Assembly (NCBI GenBank): GCA_963797835.1
Contig: CAWCRN010000034.1
Coordinates: 1 to 64,000, forward strand
DNA length: 64,000 bases
Source of the DNA: JBDTSW01 sp963797835
GTDB taxonomy: Bacteria; Actinomycetota; Thermoleophilia; Solirubrobacterales; 70-9
Direction of reading: 5' to 3'
Shown here: positions 20,439 to 28,765 of the stretch, piece by piece
Layout of the letters: each line of letters opens with the position of its first letter
Numbering within the stretch: the stretch's first letter is position 1
Made by a program: the position numbers and the translations under genes
The notes under the pieces: generated by a model
The model's database searches: none
What the model saw: the letters and a program-made list of their open reading frames with translations, nothing else
Told to the model about the DNA's origin: nothing

Positions 20439-21332
20439 ATGCGCCGGGGGACGTACTCGATCGTCGCCCGCGACGCCGCCACCGGCGAGCTTGGCGTGGC
20501 GGTCCAGTCGCACTGGTTCTCGGTGGGGTCGGTGGTCAGCTGGGCCGCGGCCGGCTTGGGCGCCGTGGCGACACAGTCGGTTGCGGAGCCGGCGTACGGC
20601 CCGCGGCTGCTGGCGCGCCTCGCCTCGGGAGAACCTCCGGCCGCCGCCCTCGATGGCCTACTTGCGGCCGACGAGGCCGCCCGGTTCCGCCAGGTAGCCG
20701 CGGTGGGCTCCGACGGCGCCGTCGCGGTCCACACCGGCAAGGGCTGTATCCCCTACGCGAGTCATGTGACGGGCGCGGGCTTCAGCGCCCAGGCGAACAT
20801 GATGGCCGCGGCGGGGGTACCCGAGGCGATGGCCGCTGCCTACGAGGCGGCGGAAGGGCGGCTGACGAGACGTCTACTGGCGGCGCTCGATGCGGGTGAG
20901 GCGGCAGGCGGGGACGTCCGCGGCCGCCAGTCGGCGGCGCTCGTAGTGGCACCCGCCGAGGGGGAGCCCTGGGAGCTCACCTGCGAGCTGCGCATCGAGG
21001 ACCACGCCGACCCCCTCGCGGAGCTTCGCCGCGTCCTGGAGCTTCACGAGGCCTATGAGTTGGCCACGCAGGGCGACGACCTTGCCGGCGAGGGGCGCCA
21101 CGCGGAGGCGGGGGAGCGGTACCGCGAGGCGGCCGCCGTCGCGCCCGGCAACCACGAGCTTCTCTTCTGGTCCGGTCTCGCCCTCGTCCAGGCGGGCGAG
21201 GACGAGGAGGGGCTCGACCGGGTCCGCCGGGCGATCGAGCTTCAGCCGGGGTGGGCAGAGCTGCTGCCTCGGCTGAGCGAGGAGATCGCCCCGGCGGCGC
21301 CGGCGGCCTGCGACGCCCTCGGGCTCAGCTGA
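20439..21332 (+). CDS. DUF1028 protein with C-terminal TPR-like region
   Basis: The N-terminal 200 residues match the DUF1028 family, which has an Ntn-hydrolase-like fold: TYSIVARDAATGELGVAVQS, VSWAAAGLGAVATQS with conserved Ala-Thr-Gln, and GFSAQANMM. Some members are reported as peptidase-like or ureidoacrylate/amidohydrolase-associated, but the activity is not established. The C-terminal 85 residues (ATQGDDLAGEGRHAEAGERY to ALVQAGEDEEGLDRVRRAIE) have two tetratricopeptide-like helix pairs, as in the longer family members. It starts 14 bp after the lipoprotein gene and faces yjbQ tail to tail with an 8-bp overlap. Confidence 0.85.
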   Translation: MRRGTYSIVARDAATGELGVAVQSHWFSVGSVVSWAAAGLGAVATQSVAEPAYGPRLLARLASGEPPAAALDGLLAADEAARFRQVAAVGSDGAVAVHTGKGCIPYASHVTGAGFSAQANMMAAAGVPEAMAAAYEAAEGRLTRRLLAALDAGEAAGGDVRGRQSAALVVAPAEGEPWELTCELRIEDHADPLAELRRVLELHEAYELATQGDDLAGEGRHAEAGERYREAAAVAPGNHELLFWSGLALVQAGEDEEGLDRVRRAIELQPGWAELLPRLSEEIAPAAPAACDALGLS

Positions 21333-21747
21333 CGGACTCGCCGATCACCTGAAGGATCACGGTCCGCTCGCGCGGGCGGTCGTCGAAGTCGATCAGCACG
21401 AGCTGCTGCCAGGTGCCCAGCGCGAGGCGCCCGCTCACGACCGGGATCACCTCCGACGGTCCTATGAGCGAGGCGCGCTGGTGGGCGTGCGAGTTGGTGT
21501 CGTGGTTGAGCCGGTTGTGCTCGTAGTCGCCCGTGGCCGGGATCAGGCGGTCGAGCAGCGCCCGCAGGTCGTGGACGCCCCCGGGCTCGTACTCCATCGT
21601 CGTAATGGCCGCGGTCGAGCCGACCACGAAGGCGCTGAGCAGCCCGTCGGCTAGTCCGGCAGCCGCGATCGCGTCGGTGGCCTGCGGGGTGATGTCGTGG
21701 ACGTCCCCGTCCCCCCGAGTGGAGAGCCGGACCTCGTGCGCGTGCAT
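21325..21747 (-). CDS. yjbQ: YjbQ/UPF0047 family protein
   Basis: A 140-residue single-domain protein of the UPF0047 family. The family motif around EYEPGGVHDL, then NHDTNSHAHQRASLIGPSE with conserved His and Asn, and the closing GTWQQLVLIDFD are all present. YjbQ from enteric bacteria shows weak thiamin phosphate synthase activity and a trimeric barrel with a bound metal or anion near the histidines. The true cellular role is still unclear. Full length and apparently intact. It has its own short 5' region, separated from the DUF378 gene by the terminator hairpin at 21784-21813. Confidence 0.9.
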   Translation of the reverse strand: MHAHEVRLSTRGDGDVHDITPQATDAIAAAGLADGLLSAFVVGSTAAITTMEYEPGGVHDLRALLDRLIPATGDYEHNRLNHDTNSHAHQRASLIGPSEVIPVVSGRLALGTWQQLVLIDFDDRPRERTVILQVIGESVS

Positions 21748-21783
21748 GGCCCGAGCCTATCCCGGTGCGGCAGCCCACAACGA

Positions 21784-21813
21784 AACGGGCCGGGCTCGTA
21801 AGCCCGGCCCGTT
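21784..21813 (-). terminator. Terminator hairpin downstream of the DUF378 gene
   Basis: AACGGGCCGGGCT (21784-21796) pairs perfectly over 13 bp with AGCCCGGCCCGTT (21801-21813) across the 4-nt loop CGTA. Read on the minus strand, the stem is followed by TTTCGTT, a short U-rich stretch. It would end transcription of the DUF378/pan gene run before yjbQ. Confidence 0.8.
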
Positions 21814-21866
21814 GTCCCGCCTCTATCTCCTCTACGCGCCGGAGCGCGCTTCGGATGTCGAGGTGA

Positions 21867-22097
21867 CTAGACGCCCCGCGGATGCGGGCCGTGGCCGATG
21901 TGCAGCTCCTCGAGCAGCCTCGGCACGAACATGAGGCCAGCGACCCCGACGATGACGTAGATCACGTCGGTGAGCGTGCCGGTGCCGAAGATCTCGGCGA
22001 GCACGTTCGTGTCGGTGACTCCGAGGATGCCCCAGTTGAGGGCGCCGACGATCATCAGCAGAAGCGCCAGCGGCTCGAACCTCTTGAACATCTCCAT
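21867..22097 (-). CDS. DUF378 small membrane protein
   Basis: A 76-residue protein with two membrane helices matching the DUF378 family: FEPLALLLMIVGALNWGILG includes the conserved GALNWG turn, and DVIYVIVGVAGL forms the second helix. The family has no known function. AGAGG lies 8 nt upstream of the ATG at 22097, so the start is well supported. It follows panB on the same strand with a 93-bp gap that contains a hairpin, and it is closed by a strong terminator. Confidence 0.88.
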   Translation of the reverse strand: MEMFKRFEPLALLLMIVGALNWGILGVTDTNVLAEIFGTGTLTDVIYVIVGVAGLMFVPRLLEELHIGHGPHPRGV

Positions 22098-22142
22098 TTC
22101 CGTTACCTCTTGTCTCAGGCGCGAGGATGCCGGCCGGGATAC

Positions 22143-22162
22143 CTCGTGCGCTTTGGCACGAG
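22143..22162 (-). promoter_or_regulatory. Hairpin between panB and DUF378
   Basis: CTCGTGC (22143-22149) pairs with GCACGAG (22156-22162) around a 6-nt loop. On the minus strand it lies just after the panB stop and 46 bp before the DUF378 start. No U-tract follows, so it may be a weak terminator, an mRNA-stabilising end or an operator. Confidence 0.4.
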
Positions 22163-22190
22163 TATTTACCCCGGATTTGCAGGGCGGTTA

Positions 22191-23126
22191 CTAGATCTCG
22201 GTCGCCGACCAGTCCCATTTCTCCCCGGCCAGGCTCTCCTGGTCGAGGTAGGCGCGGAACTCCGCCAGCTCGGCGGGCTCGACGCTGTAGATGTGCTCGG
22301 ACCCGGGGAAGCCGCGCGATCGCACGTCGGCCGCATACGCACGGATGCCCTGCGACCATCGCGCCGTGGACGTCGGCGTAACGCTTGACGAACTTGGCCG
22401 TGTGGCCCTGGTGGATGCCCGAGCAGGTCGTGGAACACGAGCACCTGCCCATCAGTCGCGGCGCCCGCGCCGATCCCGATCACCGGGATCTCGAGCTTCG
22501 CCACCAACGCCTCCGACACCGCGGCCGGGACCGCCTCGAACACGATTGAGAAGCAGCCGACCGACTCCAGGGCGTGCGCCTCCTCGGCGATCTCGATCGC
22601 GCGGTTGGCGGTGCGGCCCTGGGCCTTGAAGCCGCCGAGGGCGGTCGCGGTCTGTGGCGTGAGGCCGACGTGGCCCATCACCGGGATGCCCGCGCGGATG
22701 ATCGCCCGGGCTCGCTCGACCGACGAGCCGCCGCGCTCGAGCTTGACTGCGTCGCAGCCCGCCTCCTTGACGAAGCGCTGGGCGTTCTCCACGGCCTGCT
22801 CGTTCGAGGTCTCATAAGACCCGAAGGGCATGTCGCCGATCAGGAGCGGGGTGTGCAGTCCGCGGCGGACCGCCTTCGACGAGCATCAGCATCTCGTCGA
22901 GGCCGACGGGAACCGTGCTGTCGTAGCCCAGCACGGTCATCGCCGCCGAGTCGCCGACGAGCACCAGGTCGACGCCCGCCTCCTCGACCGCCAGCGCCGA
23001 GGGGTAGTCGTAGGCGGTCACCATCACGATCGGCTCGCCTGCCGCCTTCATCTCGGCAAGCGCGGGAAGCGTCATCGGCTTCCGGTCGTCCCCGGCCAGC
23101 TCCGTGTGTCGTGCGCTCCTACTCAT
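22191..23126 (-). CDS. panB: 3-methyl-2-oxobutanoate hydroxymethyltransferase (three indels)
   Basis: PanB adds a hydroxymethyl group from methylene-tetrahydrofolate to 2-oxoisovalerate, the first step to pantothenate. The family motifs read in order: MVTAYDYPSALAVEEAGVDL, LVGDSAAMTVLGY, DMPFGSYE, AVKLERGG, PVMGHVGLTPQ and PVIGIGAGAATDGQVLVFHD. The start at 23126 is fixed by GGAGG 7 nt upstream. Three one-base insertions break the frame, near 22877, 22420 and 22345. The last two each turn GG into GGG before CATCC. Corrected, the C-terminus reads GIHQGHTAKFVKRYADVHGA and ends KWDWSATEI at 22191. The errors fit homopolymer miscounts better than a pseudogene. panC lies 16 bp upstream. Confidence 0.9.
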
Positions 23127-23142
23127 CTTGGTTCCTCCGATC

Positions 23143-24009
23143 TCAGGTGCCCCCACGGGCACCGATGACGATGTTGTCGATCAGGCGGGCCCTGCCGACC
23201 CGCGCGGCGACGGCCAGGAGCACCGGCCGTCCGTTGAAGCTTTGGACGGGGGAGAGGTCCGCGGCATCCCGCGCCTCCAGGTACTCGGGCTCGATCCCGG
23301 CGCGCTCCAGCTCGGCGCGGGCGGCGGCCAGCGCCCGCTCGAGCTCTCCCGAAGCTCGTGCGGCCTCCTCGGCGGCGCGAAGTGCACGGTTGATGGCGCT
23401 GGCTTGCTCGCGCTCCTCCGGATCGAGGTAGGCGTTCCGCGAGCTGAGCGCCAGGCCGTCGGGCTCGCGCACGGTCGGCAGCGCGACGACCTCGACCGAG
23501 TAGTCGAGGTCGTCGACCATGCGGCGAATCACCGCTGCCTGCTGGGCGTCCTTCTGGCCGAGGAACGCCACGTCGGGGCCGACGAGATTCAGGAGCTTGG
23601 CGACCACCGTGGTGACGCCGCGGAAGTGAGCGGGCCCCCGGCGGGCCTGGTCGCCGTCGAGCACGTCGGTGAGCCCGCCGGCGACCTCGACCGCGGTGGC
23701 GAAGCCCTCCGGGTACACCTCCTCGACCGATGGGGCATAGACCAGGTCCACGCCCTCCGCCGCGGCCAGCTCGAGGTCGCGCGCCTCGTCCCGCGGGTAG
23801 GCATCGAGATCCTCGGAGGGGCCGAACTGGGCCGGGTTGACGAACAGGCTCATGACGACGACGTCACACCGCTCACGAGCCTCGCGTAGCAGCGACAGAT
23901 GACCCCCGTGCAGCGCTCCCATGGTCGGGACGAGCCCGATCGAGCGGCCATGCCGGTGGGCATCGGCCAGAAGCCCGCGCAGCTCCGACTTCGTCCTCGC
24001 GACCGTCAT
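23143..24009 (-). CDS. panC: Pantothenate synthetase
   Basis: PanC ligates pantoate to beta-alanine with ATP, forming a pantoyl-adenylate intermediate. The signature VPTMGALHGGHLSLLREAR holds the HxGH-type ATP site. FVNPAQFGPSEDLDAYPR binds pantoate, FLGQKDAQQ and LSSRNAYLDPEER (the SSRN pantoate/ATP motif) follow. At 288 residues it is complete. Its ATG overlaps the stop of the DUF2520 gene (ATGA), and panB follows 16 bp downstream, so DUF2520-panC-panB appear to be one operon. No panD or classical panE is present in the window. Confidence 0.96.
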   Translation of the reverse strand: MTVARTKSELRGLLADAHRHGRSIGLVPTMGALHGGHLSLLREARERCDVVVMSLFVNPAQFGPSEDLDAYPRDEARDLELAAAEGVDLVYAPSVEEVYPEGFATAVEVAGGLTDVLDGDQARRGPAHFRGVTTVVAKLLNLVGPDVAFLGQKDAQQAAVIRRMVDDLDYSVEVVALPTVREPDGLALSSRNAYLDPEEREQASAINRALRAAEEAARASGELERALAAARAELERAGIEPEYLEARDAADLSPVQSFNGRPVLLAVAARVGRARLIDNIVIGARGGT

Positions 24010-24806
24010 GACGTGTCGGCCACCGCCCGGGTGCGCTCGGCGAGCGCCTCGTAGAGGGGGAGCAGCTGGGGGGCTGCCTCACGGATCGCCTCGATGTGGT
24101 GCTCGATCGTCGCCGCATCGCCGCGGGCGATCGGGCCGGTGAGCGCCTCGCCTCCGTGCTCGGCCCAGTTGGCCGCCGTGCGGAGCACCAGCGGGGCGAG
24201 GAGGTCGTCGGCCTCGTTGATGCCGGCGGCGCGTAGCAGTTCCGCGGCGGACTCCTGGAGGGCGACCAGGAAGTTGGAGGCCATCGATGCGGCGGCGTGG
24301 TAAGCGGCCCGTCGTTCCTCCGGCACCTCGAAGGGCTCCATTCCGAGCCGGGCGGCCAGCGTGCGCGCGAAGGCGAGCGCCTCGCCCGTGGAGCCGGCGA
24401 CGGCGCACGGCGATCCGGCCAGGTCGGAAGCCTCGGTCGGGACGGTCTGCAGCGGGTGCAGGCTGAACGTGGCGGCGCCGCGCTGGGCGGCGGCCGCGAG
24501 GGCGTCGAGGCGGGTGGCACCGCTCACGTGGCCCACCAGCCGCAGCGGTGGAACGAACGCTGCCGCCGTTTCGCAGGCGTCGCGGATGGCGGTGTCGGGA
24601 ACGCAGAGGAGCGCCGCCTCGGCCTCCGTGTACGCCGAGCTCGCGTCGTCGCGGCCCGCGGTCGTGATCTCCAGCCCCGCGCGCTCGGCGGCTCGGGCCA
24701 TGGCCCCGCCCATGCGGCCGCGACCGACGATCGTCAGTCGGGGCGGTGCGGTGGTGTCGGCGGCAGGGCCGGCGGCTTCGGGTTGGTCCCGTTCCAGTTC
24801 CCTCAC
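24006..24806 (-). CDS. Rossmann-like DUF2520 protein, candidate ketopantoate reductase-like enzyme
   Basis: The N-terminal NAD(P)-binding fold shows LTIVGRGRMGGAMARAAERAG (GRGRMG turn) and VGHVSGATRLDAL. The middle contains FSLHPLQTVPTEASDLAGSP, the family's HP-Q-T signature, and the C-terminal DUF2520 region is helical with AYHAAASMASNFLVAL. It resembles ketopantoate/pyrroline-5-carboxylate reductases in layout. Its stop overlaps the panC start, and this gene order with panC is frequent. A role as the missing ketopantoate reductase is an inference from context. GTG 24806 is my preferred start; an in-frame ATG at 24929 would overlap the FmdB promoter region and adds an implausible Arg/Pro-rich leader. 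Confidence 0.8.
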   Translation of the reverse strand: MRELERDQPEAAGPAADTTAPPRLTIVGRGRMGGAMARAAERAGLEITTAGRDDASSAYTEAEAALLCVPDTAIRDACETAAAFVPPLRLVGHVSGATRLDALAAAAQRGAATFSLHPLQTVPTEASDLAGSPCAVAGSTGEALAFARTLAARLGMEPFEVPEERRAAYHAAASMASNFLVALQESAAELLRAAGINEADDLLAPLVLRTAANWAEHGGEALTGPIARGDAATIEHHIEAIREAAPQLLPLYEALAERTRAVADTS

Positions 24807-24936
24807 GAGAATCCAGACGGCTTCGGGTTTCGGGGATGGTTGATGCCGGACTGTCGGCGGTCCACGCCTCGGGTGAGGTCGCGGCCTGATGGGAAGTTTA
24901 GATGCCAGGGCCGCGCACACGGTTACCATCGCCGCG

Positions 24937-25218
24937 ATGCCGATCTACGAGTTCGAGTGCGGGGAATGCGACACCGTCTTCGACGTCCTCGTCCCCGCCG
25001 GAACCGAGTACGCGACCTGTCCCGCATGCGCGTCCGAGCGAACGGTGCGCCGCTACTCGGCGCCGGCCTCGACCTTCAAGCTCGTGAAGAGCCCAGGCGC
25101 CGCCCGCCAGCAGGAGGCCCGCAACGCCAAGCTTCACGCGGACACCAAGGCCCGCTTCAAGGCACAGCGGAAGGCCAAGCGCGACGCCAAGCGAAAGGCC
25201 AGCGGGGGCGGTGGCTGA
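24937..25218 (+). CDS. FmdB-family zinc-ribbon protein
   Basis: A 93-residue protein starting MPIYEFECGECDTVFDVLV, the hallmark of FmdB-type regulators/zinc ribbons, with the metal site CxxC (CGEC) and a second CPAC. The C-terminal third is a very basic Lys/Arg/Ala helix. The family is named after a putative regulator of methylotroph formamidase genes. In most bacteria it is a small uncharacterised zinc protein next to repair or housekeeping genes. The start at the ATG of MPIYEF is clear. It overlaps the uracil-DNA glycosylase gene by 8 bp. Confidence 0.88.
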   Translation: MPIYEFECGECDTVFDVLVPAGTEYATCPACASERTVRRYSAPASTFKLVKSPGAARQQEARNAKLHADTKARFKAQRKAKRDAKRKASGGGG

Positions 25219-25882
25219 GGCAGCCGAACGGCGCGAGCGACTGGTCGAGGTCTACCGCGAGGCCTCCGTGTGCACGAAGTGCGCGCTCGCGGAGACCCGG
25301 ACGAAGGTGGTCTTCGGAAACGGCGACTCCGACGCCGACCTGATGTTCGTCGGGGAGGGGCCCGGGGCAGAGGAGGACCGGCAGGGCAAGCCGTTCGTCG
25401 GGCGCGCCGGCGGGCTCCTGACCCAGCTGCTGGGGGAGATCGGGTTCACGCGTGACGACGTCTTTGTGACGAACGTCGTGCGCTGCCGCCCTCCCGGCAA
25501 CCGCGATCCGCAGCCGGACGAGATCGAGGCATGTCGCCCGTATCTGGAGCGATCCGTGGAGCTGATCGAGCCCCGGGTGATCGCGACCCTCGGAAACTTC
25601 GCGACCAAGCTCCTCAGCGGAAACCCGACCGGGATCACGAAGGTGCGCGGGACGCCCCAGGTTCACGAGCTGGCGGGGCGTACCGTGTTTCTGCTGCCGC
25701 TCTTCCATCCTGCCGCCGCCCTCCGAACGCCCGCCCTGGCCGAGACCCTGCGCCAGGACTTCGCGACGCTGCCCGGCCTCCTCGAGCGCGACCCCTCCGC
25801 CCTGGCGCCGGCGGACGAGGACGCCTCACGCGAGGAGCCGGCGCCGGCGTCCGAGGCCGACCAACTCGGCCTGTTCGGTTGA
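25211..25882 (+). CDS. Uracil-DNA glycosylase, family 4 (Fe-S) type
   Basis: A 223-residue [4Fe-4S] uracil-DNA glycosylase. The four cluster cysteines are recognisable as the pair in SVCTKCALAETR and the pair in VRCRPPGN and EACRPYL. The catalytic/uracil-binding motif is FVGEGPGAEEDRQGKPF (GEGPGAEED), and the DNA-binding loop is LPLFHPAAAL. It would remove uracil arising from cytosine deamination or misincorporation. The C-terminal 45 residues are acidic and probably disordered. The GTG start overlaps the FmdB gene, and its stop overlaps the tsaE TTG (TTGA), suggesting a single transcript through the t6A genes. Confidence 0.93.
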   Translation: MAEAAERRERLVEVYREASVCTKCALAETRTKVVFGNGDSDADLMFVGEGPGAEEDRQGKPFVGRAGGLLTQLLGEIGFTRDDVFVTNVVRCRPPGNRDPQPDEIEACRPYLERSVELIEPRVIATLGNFATKLLSGNPTGITKVRGTPQVHELAGRTVFLLPLFHPAAALRTPALAETLRQDFATLPGLLERDPSALAPADEDASREEPAPASEADQLGLFG

Positions 25883-26319
25883 CGGAGCGGACCGCCTCCC
25901 CGGAGGAGACGGAGGCCCTGGGCGCGAGGATCGCGGCGGGCCTCGGGTCGGGCGACGTGGTGCTCGTCTCGGGCGAGCTGGGCTCGGGGAAGACGACGTT
26001 CGTCCGCGGCGCCTGCCGCGCGCTGGGGGTGCGCGGGCCCGTCACCTCCCCGACCTTCACGATCGGCCACCGCTACCAAGGAGCGCTCCACGCCGTCTCT
26101 CACCTGGACCTCTACCGCCTCGACGGGCTGGGCCCAGAGGAGCCGGGACTGCTGGACGACTACCTGACGTCCGACGCGATCGCGTTCGTCGAGTGGCCGT
26201 CGGCCCTCGACGGCGAGTTCGCCGATGAGGCCCTGGCTGGCGTCCGCGTCGCCGCCCGCGTGGAGCTCCGCCACGCCGGCGGCGACGACCGCCGGGTGTC
26301 CGTGGAGATGGCAGCGTGA
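25879..26319 (+). CDS. tsaE: tRNA t6A biosynthesis ATPase TsaE
   Basis: TsaE is the small P-loop ATPase of the bacterial TsaB-TsaD-TsaE complex that installs threonylcarbamoyl-adenosine at A37 of ANN-decoding tRNAs. Walker A is GELGSGKTTFVRG, the SPTF motif follows (VTSPTFTIGHRY), then HLDLYRL and the FVEWP closing motif. At 146 residues it is full length. The TTG start is chosen because it overlaps the preceding stop and restores the family N-terminus TASPEETEALGARIA. tsaB begins 4 bp before its end. Confidence 0.94.
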   Translation: MTERTASPEETEALGARIAAGLGSGDVVLVSGELGSGKTTFVRGACRALGVRGPVTSPTFTIGHRYQGALHAVSHLDLYRLDGLGPEEPGLLDDYLTSDAIAFVEWPSALDGEFADEALAGVRVAARVELRHAGGDDRRVSVEMAA

Positions 26320-27038
26320 GCCGGGACGCCGCAATCATCGGCTTCGACAGCGCCACGCCGCGACTGGCCGTGGCGGCGGTCCGCGACTCGGACATCCTCT
26401 GGGAGCACGCGTCCCAGCCCGGCGAAGGGGAGCGGCCGGCTCATGCCCGGGAACTGCTCGCCCGCGTCGAGGAGGCGGCCGAGGCCGCCGGGGGATGGGG
26501 CGCGGTGGCGGCGATCGCCGTCGGCATCGGCCCCGGCTCGTACACCGGGCTTCGGATCGGCATCGCCACCGCTCGCGGGCTCGCGCAGGCGCTGGGCACG
26601 CCGTTGGTCCCGGTGTCCTCCTTGGAGGCGCTCGCAGGGGGTGTGGGGGAGCCGGCAGACGACGAAGGGCCGGTTCTCGCCGTCCTGGACGCCCGTCGCA
26701 AGCAGGTATTCGCGGCTCTTTACCGGTCCGACGGGGAGGCGGAGTGGGAGCCGTTCGTCGCCTCTCCGGAAGAACTTGCGGAGCGCATTGCGGGACTCGG
26801 AGGCGCGCCGCTGACGGGCGGGGACGGCTCGGTACGATTCAGGCGTCAGCTCGAGGACGCCGGGGCGAGGGTGCTCGCCGATGGCGACGAGGGCCACCTG
26901 ATCTCGGCGCGCTTCACCTGCCTGCTCGCCGCGGAGAGGGAGCCAGCGCCGCCCGGGGAAGTCGAGCCGATCTATCTGAGACCCCCCGACGCGGAGCTAT
27001 GGCGTGAACAGCAGCGCCGAGAATCGGATTCCACATAG
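26316..27038 (+). CDS. tsaB: tRNA t6A biosynthesis protein TsaB
   Basis: TsaB is the actin-like (ASKHA) non-catalytic partner of TsaD. Visible family features are IIGFDSATPRLAVAAV at the N-terminus, IAVGIGPGSYTGLRIGIATA (GPGSYTGLR), then ARGLAQALGTPLVPVSSLEAL and the short VLDARRKQVFAALY. At 240 residues it is typical. It starts at GTG 26316 inside the tsaE stop, and rimI begins within its last 35 bp, so all four t6A/RimI genes are tightly coupled. Confidence 0.93.
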   Translation: MSRDAAIIGFDSATPRLAVAAVRDSDILWEHASQPGEGERPAHARELLARVEEAAEAAGGWGAVAAIAVGIGPGSYTGLRIGIATARGLAQALGTPLVPVSSLEALAGGVGEPADDEGPVLAVLDARRKQVFAALYRSDGEAEWEPFVASPEELAERIAGLGGAPLTGGDGSVRFRRQLEDAGARVLADGDEGHLISARFTCLLAAEREPAPPGEVEPIYLRPPDAELWREQQRRESDST

Positions 27039-27504
27039 GTGGCCGGCTTCGAGGCCGGGCGTTGAGGTGCGCTCCCTCGTCTACAGCGACCTACCCTCGG
27101 TCCTGTCGATCGAGCGGCGCGCGTTCGGCACGCCCTGGTCGCTGGCGATGTTCGTGCTGGAGCTGTCGAAGCCGTCGGGGATCTGCCTCGCCGCCTCCAA
27201 TGAGCGCGGGCTCGTGGGGTTCCTCATCTGCTCTCGCTACGCCGACGTCTGGCACGTGATGAACGTCGCGGTCGACCCCGACCGGAGGCGCGAGGGGATC
27301 GCCACCCAGCTGCTCGAGCGCCTCTTCGAGGAGACGGGCCGCGATGCCCGGTACACGCTCGAGGTCCGCACCTCCAACCGCGGTGCGATCGCGATGTACC
27401 AGCGCTTCGGGTTCAAGGCCGCCGGCCACCGCCGCCGCTACTACCACGACAACGGCGAGGACGCCGTGATCATGTGGCTGGAGCCGGCGCCCGTTCGCGC
27501 ATAA
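27004..27504 (+). CDS. rimI: Ribosomal-protein-alanine N-acetyltransferase RimI
   Basis: A GNAT-fold acetyltransferase. Motif A is VAVDPDRRREGIATQLL, whose RRxGIA acetyl-CoA loop is conserved, followed by LEVRTSNRGAIAMYQRFGF, which contains the family's N-x-A-x-x-x-Y-x-x-x-G-F signature. RimI acetylates the N-terminal alanine of ribosomal protein S18 in E. coli. In many actinobacteria it is encoded between tsaB and tsaD, as here. The first 20 residues are not typical, so the real start may lie downstream, but no better ATG/GTG is evident. It overlaps tsaB by 35 bp, and tsaD follows after 13 bp. Confidence 0.9.
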   Translation: MNSSAENRIPHRWPASRPGVEVRSLVYSDLPSVLSIERRAFGTPWSLAMFVLELSKPSGICLAASNERGLVGFLICSRYADVWHVMNVAVDPDRRREGIATQLLERLFEETGRDARYTLEVRTSNRGAIAMYQRFGFKAAGHRRRYYHDNGEDAVIMWLEPAPVRA

Positions 27505-27517
27505 CCCGGACCATCCT

Positions 27518-28504
27518 GTGATCCTGGCCATCGAGACCTCCTGCGACGACACGTGCGCCGCGGTGGTCGACGACGCGGGGCGCATCCGCTCGAACGTGAT
27601 CTCCTCGCAGGCCGAGGCCCATCAGCGCTTCGGCGGCGTTGTGCCCGAGGTCGCGTCCCGCCACCACCTCCAACTCGTGAACGCGGTGGTCGAGGCGGCG
27701 CTCGACGACGCGGACGTGGACCTCGCGGACGTCGACGCCCTTGCGGTGACCCGCAGCCCCGGGCTCATCGGGGCGCTGCTGGTGGGCGTCAGCACCGCGA
27801 AGGCCCTGGCCGCGGCGACGCGCAAGCCGCTTTGCGGGGTGGATCACCTGCACGGCCACATCGCGGCGAACTTCCTCGAGCCCGACCCGCTCGAGCCCCC
27901 GTTCCTGTGTCTGGTGGCGAGCGGGGGCCACACTCTGCTCGCCGGCGTTCGCTCGCACGATGGATTCGAGACGCTCGGTCAGACGCTCGACGACGCCGCC
28001 GGGGAGGCGCTCGACAAGGCTGCAAGGCTCCTGGGACTGGGGTATCCGGGAGGGCCGGCTATCGAGCGTCTGGCCGCACACGGAGACGCCGAGGCGTTTG
28101 AGCTGCCAACCGGGATCCGCTCCGACGCTCCGCTGGACTTCTCGTTCTCGGGAGTGAAGACGGCGCTGCTGTATCTGACCCGTGATCTGGGGCCCGAGGA
28201 GACCGAGCGGCGCAGGGCCGACCTGGCCGCCAGTTACCAGGCCGCGATCGTGGGCCAGCTCGGCTCTCGCCTCGAGCGGGCGCTCGACGAGGGCAGCTGG
28301 GACGCGGTGGCGCTCGGTGGCGGCGTTGCGGCCAACGGGCCGCTGCGCGATCGGGCCGGCGCGATCTGCGAGGCCCGTGGCCTCCCGCTGAAGCTCGTGC
28401 CGGGCGAGCTGTGCACCGACAACGCGGCGATGATCGCCTCGGCCGCCCGTTTCGTCGACGCGGCGTCCTACCCCGACTACCTCGCGTGGGACGCCGCGGC
28501 GTGA
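27518..28504 (+). CDS. tsaD: tRNA threonylcarbamoyltransferase TsaD
   Basis: TsaD transfers the threonylcarbamoyl group from its adenylate to tRNA A37. The protein shows ILAIETSCDDTCAAVV, the metal-binding HLHGHIAANFL (HxxGH), LVASGGHTLL, LGQTLDDAAGEALDKAARLL, and DFSFSGVKTALL. The nucleotide site is GGGVAANGPLR, and the last metal ligand Asp lies in CTDNAAMIA. At 328 residues it is complete. The GTG of the next gene overlaps its stop (GTGA). Confidence 0.96.
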   Translation: MILAIETSCDDTCAAVVDDAGRIRSNVISSQAEAHQRFGGVVPEVASRHHLQLVNAVVEAALDDADVDLADVDALAVTRSPGLIGALLVGVSTAKALAAATRKPLCGVDHLHGHIAANFLEPDPLEPPFLCLVASGGHTLLAGVRSHDGFETLGQTLDDAAGEALDKAARLLGLGYPGGPAIERLAAHGDAEAFELPTGIRSDAPLDFSFSGVKTALLYLTRDLGPEETERRRADLAASYQAAIVGQLGSRLERALDEGSWDAVALGGGVAANGPLRDRAGAICEARGLPLKLVPGELCTDNAAMIASAARFVDAASYPDYLAWDAAA

Positions 28505-28749
28505 CGGTGCTGACCCTGTACACGCGGCCCGGCTGTCACCTGTGCGACGAGGCCCGGGACGCGATCGCGGGGCTGCGCGGGGAGCTGAGCCCCTTCGAGC
28601 TTCGCGAGGTGGACATCGACTCCGACGACACGCTGCTGACCGCGTATCTGGAGCGAATCCCCGTGGTCGAGGTCGACGGCGCGATCATCAGCGAGCTGGT
28701 CCTCGACCCGGATGAGCTCCGAGCCGCCGTCGGACTCGAACGCGAATGA
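28501..28749 (+). CDS. Glutaredoxin-like (DUF836) thiol protein
   Basis: An 82-residue thioredoxin-fold protein. LTLYTRPGCHLCDEAR holds a CxxC (CHLC) redox pair, and ERIPVVEVDG contains the cis-proline before a valine, as in glutaredoxins. The short length and final helix LDPDELRAAVG match the DUF836 (YruB-like) group. It would act as a small dithiol oxidoreductase in the cytosol, but its partner is unknown. The GTG start at 28501 overlaps the tsaD stop. rex starts 16 bp after its stop. Confidence 0.88.
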   Translation: MTVLTLYTRPGCHLCDEARDAIAGLRGELSPFELREVDIDSDDTLLTAYLERIPVVEVDGAIISELVLDPDELRAAVGLERE

Positions 28750-28765
28750 TGAGTACCCTGGGCTC

